Of a DNA stretch of 64,000 nt, positions 44,786 to 56,948 are shown piece by piece. Numbering within the stretch: position 1 is the stretch's first letter; every line of letters starts with the position of its first letter. Under the pieces are notes generated by a model that did no database searches, was not told the origin of the DNA, and worked only from the letters and a program-made list of their open reading frames with translations. The translations under genes and the position numbers were made by a program. Origin of the DNA: Siphonodentalium dalli (Eukaryota > Mollusca > Scaphopoda > Gadilida > Siphonodentaliidae); contig CP136062.1 in the NCBI GenBank assembly GCA_032622095.1, positions 154,188,875 through 154,252,874 of the forward strand, given 5' to 3'.

Positions 44786-46884
44786 GACATGATAACATTG
44801 TTTCCAAATTTTAAAGAATACCACCCTATTCACACGTAATGCTAAAAATATCATAGGCATATATGAGTTGTTGTTTCATTAATGTTGGTCAGGTTTATAC
44901 ATATTTAATACTAAAACAGAATGGTCCACTGGCACCATAGCCGTCATGATATATATAAAAAAATCTACACGACCGAACAATTTTAAACAAACAGTGACTG
45001 ACACTTACATAAATATGACTTGCAGATATTTAGCCACACAACCAGGGGGCAGTAAAAAAGTTGCGAGACGTGGGGGTGTTTTTTTTACATTGCCATTTTT
45101 TTTTACAGCCACCCACCCTTTCTTGCATTTTTTTTCATAAAATTTTAGACACCCACCCCAAAATCCCAAAGCTTTATGTTGGTCCCCTCTGTAAAAACGA
45201 CCAACCGCTCTATATTGATCCCTTCTTTGAAAGACCAAATTATATGTTACTTCCTGTTTACAAACATGTGCAAGACACATATTTTCTTGGCTGATAATTA
45301 TGCGATAATCAGCAGTAATCAGTGATAATCTCAACTAAATTGAACTCTAAGCAATCAACAAAGGTAGAATATAATGTGATTATACTGGTAAATGTATAAC
45401 CCAGCCTATTCATCTGTGTGAATAGATGAAAAATATGTTGAATCCCCTGGAATGACAACAAAAAATAACTAGGGCCAAAACATAACTAGGGCCAAATGTT
45501 AAGGCCTATAATAGAATAAAGAAATTACACAAAATTAAATTTATCTATTTTTCAGACATCAACCAGCATCAACTAGTAGGCCTAGAGCCTGTAGTAATAC
45601 CAAAAAAGGAAAATGTGCATATGAACCAGTGTACGAATTAGCTTTTATATATGCCTGCATGACAACCGACCCGACCTCGCATTACGACTTAGGACTATGC
45701 CTTAAATAATGTTTAACCCTTTGAGTTTGAACGTGGATGGTCAATTTAGTGCCAAATCCATATACACGGATGTGCACTTTAGTGACATGTGACCGTGGAG
45801 ACGAGGTCGCAGTAAGCGTAACGTCATTGTGTTGGTGTAGGGAAGATAACTCCAATTTGGTCTTCTCTTTACAGTATACCGGCTGTACTCTTGATTTACT
45901 ATTATATGTCTACCTGTGTCTACTATATATTATTAACTATACATTATTCTGATACATTATGAGAATACCGGCGGTTATTTGAACGAGTGAAAGCCCCGCG
46001 CCAGGGTGCTACTAATGCTCTGGGCCATAGTGTTCGAAGGGTTAAAAATAAAATGAGTTGCCCCCGCGTTGAGGGTCACATGGCCATACTTGTACACTGA
46101 TTAGCTGATATTGTCAGACTGCATTAAGTTCACACTACCCTAGAGCTCTCTGAAGTATTTTTTTTATTGAACTACACCGTGAACAATTTTCAATATAAAA
46201 ACTGCCAAGCAAGTTGAAACAGACACAATAAAAAAAATTTGCGCGCAAAAAAAATCAATGAAAATTTTGGGACCCACCCCCACAATATTCACTATTTTTC
46301 CATTCTATATCAACTTATGGGGGTAATTATAACAATATTGAATGTTTTATTGCTTCTCATATTGCAACATACATCATAAACAAATATGTTTAAAACAGTT
46401 GAAAATATGTCAATGAAAAAATAATTGGTCAAAAACTGTTTCCGGCCTCGGTTACCCACCCACCCCCCCCCCCCGCATCACGTCTCGTAAAAAAAATCGC
46501 CCCCCCCCTGACATAACTCCTTAGTATGCGGTACTTCGTCCTGGCATTAAACATTAATTTGTCAATTAATGAAAAAACATCAATCAATTTAAAATGACAT
46601 CCTGAAACTTTAGTCTTGATAAACATTACTTTTGTAGAATAGTTGACATTATCACTAAGTAATGCATGTGAACAACTTTTTTATCAATTACTTTATCTGG
46701 TGGCATGTCTGAACATTTTGAGTAAATTGTCAAACTCTCCATAGGGTTCAACGTTAAATTTTGATTGCATCTGTAGTACTGTATCCTCGGAGACTTATCT
46801 GATGACACCAACATTCCCAAAAATACATTTCAGAGCCATACTTGATATATGTGCCAAATTTCAACTCGCACAATTCATAATAAG
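44786..46884. other. Unassigned DNA with a loose inverted pair at its middle
   Basis: TTGCGAGACGTGGGGGTG with a T-run at 45060-45090 is loosely the reverse complement of CATCACGTCTCGTAAAAAAA with a C-run at 46455-46505. It may be the two ends of a decayed element of about 1.45 kb. Confidence 0.35.
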
Positions 46885-47290
46885 GTTAAAGTGATATGAA
46901 ACACTCTAGTAGGGTGATCAAAGACGAATTGAGAATAATCGTGCTCAAAGTAGTTATTTGTTACGAATATTAATCCAAATTGACGTTACATACCGTCATT
47001 CTTATATATTAATTAAATGCAATGACTCGCGATGGCGAAATCATTTGTGTTAGTTTATCGCCGATATTTGCGTCCCGAATTGAGATGTAAATATTTACAA
47101 TTGAGCGTAGTTCTGACCATGTTTTCTATGGAGTGATGTGGTCCATTTCTTTGAAATTTTCGGGGATGTTTGTAGAATGCTACATTGTCCAGGTTGGCAT
47201 AGCGCCTGAGCACTAACTTATCAATTTAACACATCCGAATAAGTCCATAATATGTCTTTAATCGTGTTAGTTAATATGAAACGCTCTTTA
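46885..47290 (+). repeat. Dispersed repeat of about 370-400 bp, copy 1
   Basis: It begins AAAGTGATATGAAACACTC and contains GGCGAAATCATTTG, TAAATATTTACAATTGAGCG, TTCTATGGAGTG and TTTTCGGGGATGTT. Copies at 61485-61858 and 62968-63330 have the same order and strand. It is SINE- or MITE-like, but no tRNA head, tail repeat or TIR was established. Confidence 0.8.
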
Positions 47291-47477
47291 AATTCTTAAA
47301 ACCGTACAAAAAACTTGTTTCCACTGAAATTAGACCGCCATAATTGATACTTTTGTTATTTACAACTCGCACAGTCTACCAGAAGGTTAATCATGAGGAT
47401 TAATATTTAAACGCTCTTTAATTTCAAAACCAGTCCAAAGACACTTTTTCCACAAAAATTTCAACTGATCACAGGTA

Positions 47478-48407
47478 TCTATTATATATTTTGGAAGATC
47501 TGTTTGTTTGTTTGTTTGTTTGTGTGTGTGTGTGTGTAATCGATGAACTCGAAAACGGCCGACCCGATTTCGATGAAACTTGGTATGTGGGGGTATTTTC
47601 GGGCCAGGAGTAACATAGGCCTATTGATTTTCAGATCCCAGGTCAACTTTTCACGTGTCGAGGTCAAATCTGTTTTTACGCTGTGTTACGGGACTTTCAT
47701 TTGAGTTCGGTGCTTACAAATCGATTCGAAACAGCGCGAATAATAAAATGCCAGTCATAATAATGACATGTTTCCTCTTTCCAACGATATATAATGCGTA
47801 TGTATCCGTTTTAGTTATCTGCCTCAATTAACAAGAAGAAGTGGTACTATCTTCCATCAGGATAAAAACAATGCGTAACTTCTATGACGTCGTTAGAGGT
47901 CATAACGTTATATCACGTTAACGCTTAACCGGCCGATGCATTTGACTGTTTCAGACGTCTTGGCGATATCTCGGGCACCGATGGTAATTTATCTTTACGT
48001 TGAAACTTGATAATTAATGAACGTGTGTATATGAGGCGCGTTTATATACTTGAGTGGAAATCAAATCGGGTTAAACTGGCGGATTTTTACGGACGAAATT
48101 TGATGCATAGGGTATCTCGGTATCCGCTGGGCCAATTTCCCGGTATCCGCTGGGCCGATTTCCACCATTTTTGGGGTGTTGGTGTTTGACCCCACCTGAC
48201 CTTCAAAATGGTCAATTCAAGGTCAAATCGGGTAAAACCGGATGGATTTCGACGGGTACTTTTGTCGGGTACTTTTGTTCGGGCACTGTGTTTTGGACGG
48301 GTCAAATGGTGACCCCACTTGACCTTGGCCTTCAAAATAGACAATTCTTGACCTTCAAAATGGTCAATTCAAGGTCAAAGCCCGGACGAAGTCGGGTCAC
48401 CTTCTAG
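47478..48407 (+). mobile_element. Non-autonomous Helitron, copy 2
   Basis: It starts TCTATTATATATTTTGGAAG and ends in a hairpin plus CTAG (GCCCGGACGAAGTCGGG, then TCACCTTCTAG), with A before and T after. A GTTT/GT microsatellite lies after the 5' end. The body has ACCGATTTCGATGAAACTTG-type phrases and GGTCAAATCGGGTAAAACCG. Confidence 0.85.
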
Positions 48408-48435
48408 TACTTATATATGACAGTAAACATGCTAT

Positions 48436-49190
48436 TGATACAGAAACCGTTCGCATGTTGTGTTTAACATTCCGAAATTTCGCGACCGTTCTTTTTTTCG
48501 ACCAAAGGAATCTGACTTGTCGTGAAATAGCTTTTCTGCGATATCTTTACAAAACATCGATGAATGTTTGTGACATGTGATCAAGATATCCTTGTAGATT
48601 TGTTATGTTGACTAAGATGTTAATTCAGTATGTGAAACATGTATCCCGGGACCGGTGTACAGAGTGGACGGAGAAAGTGTATTCTTTATCATCAGATCAA
48701 CATAATTTCAACTCCCAATTTGTATAAACCCGACTAGGATTTATAGAACAACAACTAATCTATACCTGCCAATGTTTATCTATGTTTATCTGTGATGAAG
48801 TTGATTTTAAGTATATACAATATCTTAATATTTGGGAAAGAAAATTGAAAATAAAATTCATCTGATGATTGTATGATAAAATTTCACATTAAGATATGCA
48901 AATTAGAATTTGTGGCAAGATCTCTCCATGTTTTTCAATTTCCAGGAAAAAAGCAAGCCACTTACCGAACTTGCTATGCCTAATAGCATGTTTTTTATTA
49001 CCATGTGGACGCGAAAAAAATAGAGGGGTACACAAACAAAGGCCTCACAAAAACTTGTTTCCGCTAAAATGTTAAGTTGGAAACAGGTAGATTCTGAAAA
49101 TAGACACACTGGTTGTATAGAAACCGTTCTCATATCGCTTTTAACATTCCGAAAATGCGCGACCATTTTTTTCGACATAAAGAATCCGAC
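48436..49190. repeat. Short direct repeat pair around the 48.6-kb repeat
   Basis: GAAACCGTTC, TTTAACATTCCGAAA and CGCGACC.TT are shared by 48436-48515 and 49113-49190. The DNA between holds no recognised gene. Confidence 0.55.
48602..48785 (+). repeat. Direct repeat with 44636-44785
   Basis: Second copy, carrying extra sequence after ACCGGTGTAC. Confidence 0.8.
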
Positions 49191-49532
49191 TAACTTCTAA
49201 CCGTCAATATGAAATATGGGGTATAGATAATTGGCGCAGTTACGCAAAATACCTACAACACAACGCAGTGATTGTGGCAAAATAATGAAAGCGTTATTTG
49301 ATTACAAGCGGTTCAATAATTTGTGCCCATTAGATCTCCCTGTTATAATCATTTGCAGTACTGCAGGGCTTCTGTCTTAATATACTGAGATTACCGGGAA
49401 CTATTTCACATAGTGTTGCTGTGCGTGTATCAGTGGGAAAGTTATGGATTTTTAATTTTTCCTCTTAGTTGTGTATTTTAACAAAAGTACGAGTTATTGA
49501 TCGGACTCAATCTCCAATTATAAAATTGTTAG

Positions 49533-49601
49533 GCCAATGCATTCTCGTATATATGCGAAAGGACCCATGGACGGTTCGCATATATAAGATAATGCATTGG
49601 C
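49533..49601. repeat. 69-bp hairpin family, single copy
   Basis: GCCAATGCATTCTCGTATAT pairs with ATATAAGATAATGCATTGGC around a CCCATGG centre. Same ends and length as the pair at 51.8 kb. Confidence 0.85.
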
Positions 49602-49619
49602 ACATGGTCTTTAAAGAGA

Positions 49620-49621
49620 GG

Positions 49622-49688
<67 letters not shown>
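49620..49688 (+). repeat. GA microsatellite
   Basis: More than 30 GA dinucleotides. Frames through it on both strands are artefacts. Confidence 0.95.
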
Positions 49689-49690
<2 letters not shown>

Positions 49691-49788
49691 AACATATCAC
49701 CAGTGGCCGAGCTCGGCCTTATCTCCTCTTAAAACATTATACATTTTAGACCCCTTCGGAGCCATCTGGGTGGCTCCACGTTAATTCG

Positions 49789-49793
<5 letters not shown>

Positions 49794-49838
<45 letters not shown>
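49794..49838. repeat. AT microsatellite at the Helitron insertion site
   Basis: A TATATA run directly before Helitron copy 3. A TATATTTGCGAATTAACGTG-type satellite leader in reverse orientation (49745-49795) lies before it. Confidence 0.9.
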
Positions 49839-49841
<3 letters not shown>

Positions 49842-50561
49842 ATTATATATTTTGAAAGATCTGTGTGTGTGTGTGTGTATCTGTCTGCGTGTGTGTAATC
49901 GATGGACTCGAAAATGGCCCAGCCGATTTCGATGAAACTTGGTACGTGGGGGTATTTTCGGCCGGGGGTTAACATTGGCCTATTGATTTTCAGATCCGAG
50001 GTAAACTTTTCACGTGCCGAGGTCAAATCTGTTTTTACGCCGTTTTGCGCTAATATATTTCAGTTCGGTGCTCACAAATCGATTCGATATAGCGCGAATA
50101 ATAAATTGCCAGTCATATAATTTGCACGGTTAGAATCTGTGGCGCTTCATCTTTCCAATGATGTATCACACGCCTGTGTACGTTTAAAGTTTCTACCTTA
50201 ATTATCGGGAAGAACGCAGGACCATGCTTCGCTCATCGAAAATCATTGCGTAAATATATTACGCCATCAACATATCGTGACGTGATCGCGTTAATTCTTA
50301 ACCGGCCGATGTCGCGTTAACTCATCACCGGCCGAGGTATCCGCAAATGACATTGGGCTATATATCTCTAAAACGGGTGTAGCTATCGACTTGAAATTTG
50401 GTATGTGAATGTATCTTGCCCCGGATACGAATTTTATCGGGTCGCCGACCCCGTGCGACGCCAGCTTCGCGCATGCGCAGACCAGATCTCGGAAACGGGT
50501 GGAGCAATCGACTTGAAATTTGGTTTTTGAATAGCCCGGATGAAGTCGGGTCACCTTCTAG
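49839..50561 (+). mobile_element. Non-autonomous Helitron, copy 3
   Basis: It starts TCTATTATATATTTTGAAAG after A and ends CACCTTCTAG before T. The 3' hairpin is GCCCGGATGAAGTCGGG. It has a GT microsatellite after the 5' end and one copy of the 122-bp unit that is tandem in copy 1. Confidence 0.85.
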
Positions 50562-50577
50562 TATATATATATATATA

Positions 50578-51165
50578 TCTATTATATATTTTGGAAGATC
50601 TGTCTGTGTGTCTGTATGTGTGTCTGTGTGTTCGCGATGGACTCGAAAACGGCCGAACCGATTTCGATGAAACTTGGTATGTGGGGATATTTTCGGCCGA
50701 GAACTGGCATAGGCCTATTAATTTGTCCGTGCGACGTGACCTTGACCTTGAAATCGGGTAATTTCAAGGTCAAACGCCCGAATATCACGGGATTTCGATG
50801 AAACTTGGTATGTGGGGGTACTTTCTTATGGCGAGTCTCTTAAACATATTCATTTGCCCGTGCGATGTGACCTTGACCTTGAAATTACGCCAATTTTGAT
50901 GGGATTTCGACGAAATTTGATACGTGGGGTTACTTTTGTCCACTGATTGTTTTGGACGGGTCCAATCGTGACCCCGACCAGACCTTGACCTTCAAAATGA
51001 TCAATTCAAATCGGGTAAAACCGGATGGATTTCGACGGGCACGTTTGTCGGGTACTTTTGTCCGGGCAGTGTTTTTGGACTGGTCAAATCGTGACCCCAA
51101 TTGACCTTGACCTTCAAAATGGCCAATTCAAGGTCAAAGCCCGGCCGAAGTCGGGTCACCTTCTA

Positions 51166-51166
<1 letters not shown>
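50578..51166 (+). mobile_element. Non-autonomous Helitron, copy 4
   Basis: It starts TCTATTATATATTTTGGAAG only 16 bp after copy 3 ends. It ends in GCCCGGCCGAAGTCGGG and CACCTTCTAG before T. The body matches copy 2 (GATGGATTTCGACGGGCAC, TTTGTCGGGTACTTTTGTCC). Confidence 0.85.
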
Positions 51167-51199
<33 letters not shown>

Positions 51200-51215
51200 A
51201 TATATATATATATAA
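51167..51215. repeat. AT microsatellite after Helitron copy 4
   Basis: A TATATA run. All three of these Helitrons sit in or beside AT runs. Confidence 0.9.
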
Positions 51216-51748
51216 AGTCAGGTATATGTATACATATATAAGATCCGACGGAATATCCTCTTTATAGGCCTCAATCCACGCAAATAATGCAAAGTTGTCA
51301 GATTTCCCGCCAAAACTGTTCCCTGTAACGGAAAGTTCTTAGTATACAACGAATTATTATTAAAAGTTTGCTTAACCTGACTTGAGGATCCATTTAATAA
51401 AATATATTTGGTTCAGGACAGTGACTAGCTAAACGAATGAGTCGGAACGTTGAACAATGTGATAAACAGCTGAATATAATTTGGAATAGCGTGGCAGGGG
51501 CGACTTCTCGAAGAGTTAAATCATGCCACGAATCTCTACTTTAGCTACGCCCGGAGAGATCATCTTCCACCAGTACAAAACCTGGGAAATTGTTTATGCT
51601 GTGACTGGGATGTGTATAACATTGAAAACACAGTGCATGTGATATATTTCTCAGCTATCACCTATCAGCCCATAATTATGTAGGTCACTGTAAAGGTGAA
51701 TTTCACAACTTGAAATTGCACGATTTAACCCTTTACCCAAGAGAACGG

Positions 51749-51979
51749 CCCTGTGCCAATGCATTCTCTTATATATGCGAGTCGACCATAGGTCGCCTCG
51801 CATATATAAGAGAATGCATTGGCTTAACACATTAAAAAGTATAACATTGTTAAAGAATGTAAGAAAAAATGGTAAAAAGTGTTAAAAAAAGATTATTTTT
51901 TAGGCCAATGCATTCTCTTATATATGCGAGGCGACCTATGGTCGACTCGCATATATAAGAGGATGCATTGGCACAGGGC
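51749..51979. repeat. Pair of perfect 69-bp hairpins in mirror arrangement
   Basis: Hairpin 1 (51755-51823) and hairpin 2 (51904-51972) each run from GCCAATGCATTCTCTTATAT to GCATTGGC, with a GTCGACCATAGGTCGC-type apex. Hairpin 2 is the reverse complement of hairpin 1 with about one change. The outer CCCTGTGCC and GGCACAGGG extend the symmetry, so the 231-bp block is a palindrome of palindromes around an AAAGTGTTAAAAAAAG spacer. Flanks such as TTAACCCTTTACCC recur at other family members. Confidence 0.9.
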
Positions 51980-54032
51980 ATAACTGTAACTATCGCAATG
52001 TGGTCAATGAGCCGGTTCCAATGATATCCATATTTGTATGGTTCTATTGAGACAGACCGAAGATATTTTAGGCTGTTGAAGCTTTATTTGGCCGGTTTGT
52101 TGGGTAAAGGGTTAAGTGACTTTGTGAGCGAGTTTGCTTTGCGTCGCTTACAATTATGGAATGTCTTCCGGGTAATTAATTCAATGTTTATTGCGATATC
52201 TGCTCACAAAATTCGCAAAAAAAACTGGGACCACACCCTAATGTTAAGTAGAGTATTGAGGAACATGTTAAAAACAAGGAAATATATCAACTGCCATGTT
52301 TGTTCAATGTTATAAATGTTGTAGCTCCGCCCATTGATTCCGTCGTTTCGAACAACGACTCAGCAGACAAAGTCATTTGCTGTCATCAAAACAACATTGT
52401 GATCCATTGTTGGTTAATAGCAATCATCGCCGCGTGGTTGATTATACATTAGGTGTAGGTGAATGACGTCATATATTTTGTTCTATATCCATCAGTGATT
52501 TTTCAAATATCCCGGGTATGGATTTTGGCAGCGGGGTAATGTCGCAAGAGCTATACTCGTCCTTGACTTCGATCAATGGTATATACTCATGGGATGCGTA
52601 TCTATAATCTCAAATCGACTCCACCCCACCGCCTGTGCAATTTGGCTTATATATCAAGATGTTCAACCCACTTTGGTGTTCTAGAAACCACCCGAAAAAG
52701 ACCCGTTGATTAGTTGAATATAACGTGACGGCCATTTCTGAGGTGAAGGCCGAGTACAGCTCTTGCGACATTAGGTAAGAAACTAATTATTTTCCATAGG
52801 CGACAGTGTTAACTGTAACTCCCGCCAGTGATGGGCTAAGCCTATGTGAACTTCATGTGGTAAATTTTCCCTCAGAACGTCATCCGATACACTATTGGGT
52901 GACAACAAACGCTCCCATCGCGGTATTTTTAAAAAACTATAATCTTGAATATCCACAACTACCCCATTTATTGCATAAAAATCAGCAGCATAAAAATAGC
53001 CAGACCCCTTCCATAACTTCGTTGCTGCACCAGACTCTTCCTGGCCATCTAAACAAAAATGATTGCCGTAGTAACGTAGGTTATGATTTTCTGTTCCTGG
53101 TCAGTTTCTCTACACAAATTCAGGAAGCGTAACTCTATATAATTAGTCCAGTTGCACTAAAACTACAGAACCGGGGCTGGAAGAATCTCTGAAACCACGG
53201 AACGGAGCTGGGTGAATCCAATACGGCCGCGACCCAGTGGTATCGCTTATTACACCTCTACCATGGACTTTTGGAGAAATTGCCACTTCACTTCCGGTTC
53301 GTAACTGTGTGGAGATTACCAAAGCACGGAATTGGGAATGGACCATCGCGATGAAAATTAAATTAGCTACTTCACAAGGTTCTTACGAAGAATTCCCATG
53401 TGATTTAGGCCTATTAGATTCATTTAGACCAATTTCTTTGTTTAGCTTAATGAAAACCATGCAGCGAGGGTTTCTGACGTCATTTTGTCATTTTGGATTT
53501 GTGTGGCAGAATCCAGACACGATTGCACAATCCACGACAAATCTTGTAGTGACGTCTCCGTCGGGACCACTGCCTGATGGTACATACATTATTCTTAGCG
53601 TCATGTGGCCGATAAAAGGAACATTTGAGTGGTTGCTCCACTACGTGTTACGTACGATTCATATTATATTCATGTCGACAAATAGTCTGCTTCCAGCATT
53701 CGCGGTCGAAGTCAAAAATATCGATTTGAATTGGAAGTACTCTGTGTAAGCATATACTGGCATACTGAGTGTATCATAGTCTAGTCGAAATATCATTTCC
53801 TGGAAGCGTGCAGACTTCCCACAAATTACGTCACATTTAGTTACGCGTTAATCTCTTTAATTGGACACTGTTATATTGTGGCTACTAGTGGCTATGCGAT
53901 TCGGGGAATAGAAATCCTACAGGTGATCAGACCCCCGTTTTATATGTGGGTCCGTATTTAACGTAGACTGAATCGGAAGCAGCCCCAATACCTTTAGATG
54001 GCTCGTCGTATTTGAAAAATTAATCTGTAAAA
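51980..54032. other. Unassigned DNA with two unidentified reading frames
   Basis: Plus-strand frames at 52806-53132 (108 codons) and 53237-53749 (170 codons, with TSPSGPLPDGTYIILSVMWP) have no known motif. They could be exons or chance; the second is among the longest frames outside a repeat. A TATA-like TTTTATATG lies near 53938, ahead of the PAN-like exon. Confidence 0.35.
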
Positions 54033-54324
54033 ATGACATGGCTGCTTTGGTCAGCGTGGATTTGTGTCATCATCTGGGTGTTAATGGACCGGAGTCATGG
54101 CATGAGTGTGCGTCAGTTCAGATACACGTCTTCTGCCATCTCCCCAGTGCTCTCACAGAAGGAACAACTATTGCTTGGCGTTTGTGAAAGCGAGAGCAAA
54201 TGTGCCCTGCTCTGTTCTGGAATACATTGGTGTCAGGTTACCCGCTACGACGAAGCATCGGGGACGTGCAGACTAGCGTCGGGAAATCCCGGGAGCGGAT
54301 CCGGAAATGTGATGATCAAGTCAG
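54033..54324 (+). CDS. First exon of a secreted PAN/apple-like protein
   Basis: ATG at 54033 starts MTWLLWSAWICVIIWVLMD, a strongly hydrophobic signal peptide. The mature part has a Cys pattern GVC, SKCALLCSG, HWCQVTR and GTCRLASG, which suits the N-terminal half of a PAN/apple-type domain. This fold is used in secreted animal proteins for protein or sugar binding. The reading frame runs on into the intron to a stop at 54368, but an excellent donor AG|GTAAGT at 54324/54325 ends the exon in phase 1. The broken relative at 5041-5338 has the donor at the same place and phase. The next exon was not found. It is probably functional, being intact, with signal peptide and splice site preserved. The domain name rests on Cys spacing alone; other small Cys-rich folds are possible. 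Confidence 0.65.
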
Positions 54325-54368
54325 GTAAGTCGGGTCATTATTATACAGAAACCTGGCACGATTCCTAA

Positions 54369-55194
54369 CATGCGCCTGTTAAATTGTGGCGACGAATGTT
54401 CCCAAGCAAAGCTGAAAAATGGAAAACATAATTATCAATTAAGTTTCGACCAGCTAGGCAATAAAGTAAACACGACACGGCCGAGACTCTCTCGTCTATG
54501 GTCCACTCTTTGTGGTTTTCAATCTGCGAACCTCCATGCATAAGTAAATGGTCAGTTCATCTTGAATCATAATTTATCAACACTAATAAAACTCAATTGT
54601 GTTTGTATGTTTGTCTGTCGGGCTTTGGGCGACCACACGGCTGGGCCATCGGAGCTGCACAATTTGTATGGGACAATTGACCCGATGAGTATAGTGTCAT
54701 GTGATAGGTGCCGTTGACATCAGATGTCTTAAATGGCACTAATAATATTTGATAATATTTAATATTTACAACATACGTCGACGTGAATACGAGGTAATTT
54801 TGTTCATATTCTTATAGAAATATTTTTGTGGAATCTGGTCGTTGAAAATTGATTCACAGGGTTAAATGTAAGCGATGATTGTCATGGGGTAGGTTTAGTT
54901 GACTTCACACGACTTAAAGGAGCACTAATAAACAACGAACAATTTTAATTAAATCATTAATCATATACCCAAAATGGTTTGACCATATCTGGTCGCATGA
55001 TAGTGGTATATATTCAGAGACCCCAGCTAGTATACTATATATGAGAACTGGCAAGGGTGTCTGGCGTTTCCTGGTTAAAAGGTAACCAAGCTGTGCATAC
55101 GGTTCTTCTGTCGATAAACAAAGAAGCATAACAATTGGACGAATGAAAATTTCGGTATTTTTATCAATGTCAACTATCAGCATTCAGCGCCCAT
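54369..55194. other. Probable intron and unassigned DNA
   Basis: Follows the PAN-like exon; no second coding exon was recognised. Confidence 0.35.
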
Positions 55195-55330
55195 TTGTAA
55201 TGTTGGTGCCCATCCGCCGATCCCCAACTAACTGCGTCGGAGCACGTCATTCGGTTCCTTGTATCACGGAGATTCTATATAAGTTTGGTAGAAATGGTCG
55301 ACAATGAATATATAGTAATGTCGATATTCC
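55195..55330 (-). repeat. Lone diverged monomer of the 143-bp satellite
   Basis: The reverse complement reads CATTTCTACCAAACTTATAT, CTCCGTGATACAAGGAA and GGGCACCAACATT, the landmarks of the satellite at 14.9-24.0 kb. Confidence 0.6.
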
Positions 55331-55424
55331 TCTAAATCACCACCCTGACACGGACGGCAACAATTTGGTAACTTTAAACTACAATATTAGATAACGCGTA
55401 TATTGGATACAAATATATATATAT

Positions 55425-55532
55425 AAACTTGTGTAAACAAGTTAGTAACATGTTTAAACAAGTAAGTTAACTTGTGTAAACAATTTAGCTAACTTGTTTA
55501 AACAAGTTATTAACTTGTTTCAACAAGTTATA
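55425..55532. repeat. Array of palindromic TTGTTTAAACAAG words
   Basis: TAACTTGTTTAAACAAGTTA and near variants follow one another about six times. The word also appears once in each copy of the 1-kb tandem duplication (about 57831 and 58814). Confidence 0.85.
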
Positions 55533-55559
55533 GAGCTTTGGTACTTGGACAACATACTT

Positions 55560-56560
55560 ATGGCAGCTATGAAACTCAACTTGACTGGTTAGGCTTTCGG
55601 GGTGTATAGAGAAAAAATACTTTGCATTGTGCCAACATAGTCTCCTTTGACCGAAATCGCCCAATAGAAGGGGCTGCGAAATGACATGATTGCCTCATTG
55701 CCCTGCAGACATGAGCCAGTCTTGGGCGGATGGTGACTTTTAGGGGTTTTGGCGTTTTGCGACGGTATCTTGGGCGCATCTACAACAAGGGCAACGCTCA
55801 GCTTGGGCCATGCAATGCCCCCGACTGTACACTCAATATTGGCTATAATTAGAGAGAAAATGAAGTAATAGTGGGGTATAACTCTGGCAAAGGGCCATAA
55901 CTCTGGGGGGAAGTGCGGACAAAACAAACTCCGGGTATGCATATCTCTGGCAAAGGGCCATAACTCTTGAAAAAATGTGTGGATAAAAAAAACCTGCACT
56001 ATGAACGATGGATGGACGGACGAAGGTCTCCACTGTATACCCCCACATCCTAAATTCACAAATTTCCAAGTCAAACAGGGCCGTAACTCTGGTAAAATTT
56101 AATTTACGAAAACAGTAGTGTGTGTGTAACCTTTCCACCAACCTGTGCTATCACCATGCCAAATGACAACGATATCCGATAATTAACACCCGAGTTACAA
56201 GCTGAAACTTTCTTTCGGACACAAAATTCACACATTTCCAAGTCAAACAAGGGCCATAACTCTGGTAAAAAATTAATGGACGAAACCCGTAGTATGTGGA
56301 TATCCCTTCTCCCAACCTGTGCAACCACCATGACAAAGGACAATACACCCAATAATAAAGACACCCACAGCATAATGTTTGTTATGGAGCGTTTTACACT
56401 AAATCCAGCAAAGGGCCATAACTCTGGAAAAAAAGTGCGGACAAACCCTGCCTTATGTGGATATCCTTTTATACAATGCTGGTCTACCGTCACAGCAAAG
56501 GACACCCGAATTGGACTATCGATACTTGTTTCTTCTTTTTTTAGTCATCATGTCTCAAAC
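55560..56560 (+). repeat. Field of GGGCCATAACTCTGG repeats
   Basis: AAAGGGCCATAACTCTGG variants at about 55889, 55954, 56077 (GGCCGTAACTCTGG), 56250 and 56408. Each is followed by AAAAA.TG.GGAC and a TATGTGGATATCC word. Long minus-strand frames here come from the repeat. The word is familiar from bivalve genomes, which supports the taxon guess. Confidence 0.75.
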
Positions 56561-56948
56561 TCATTCAGATTCGATTAAACTCGAGGAACCATCACAATTT
56601 CATTTCTGTGGTGAAAAAGTTGCTAAAAATTAATCACCTACTTCACGCAGATAATTATTATTTATACCATAATAATTACATCTATTGTACATATCAGTCT
56701 CCAGAGTGCAAACAAAGAATTGTGGCTTATTCTTTTTGTTTTTTTATTCTTTTTTATTATTGAAATAGTCAGATGATTTTACATACAAAATGAATGGTTG
56801 TACATGTTGCATACAATATATAGATAATATTCATCTGATACATACATTCGTGCATACACTTCTTCACGCGCTCACGCTTGCACTCTTACTTGCATCAACG
56901 GGTATGCATTGGCTCTAAACAGGCGATTGGGCAATTGGACTATCGATA
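56561..56948. other. Unassigned AT-rich DNA
   Basis: No gene was recognised. AATTGGACTATCGATACTTG occurs at 56509 and again at 56934. Confidence 0.4.

Noticed and set aside
49469-49732. Arg-Glu and Ser-Leu repeat proteins
   Set aside because: They are translations of a GA/CT microsatellite; the same applies at 38887-39228.
55576-56505. Long minus-strand frames of 100-161 codons
   Set aside because: They run through GGGCCATAACTC repeats; the peptides repeat PELWPFA-like phrases dictated by the repeat.
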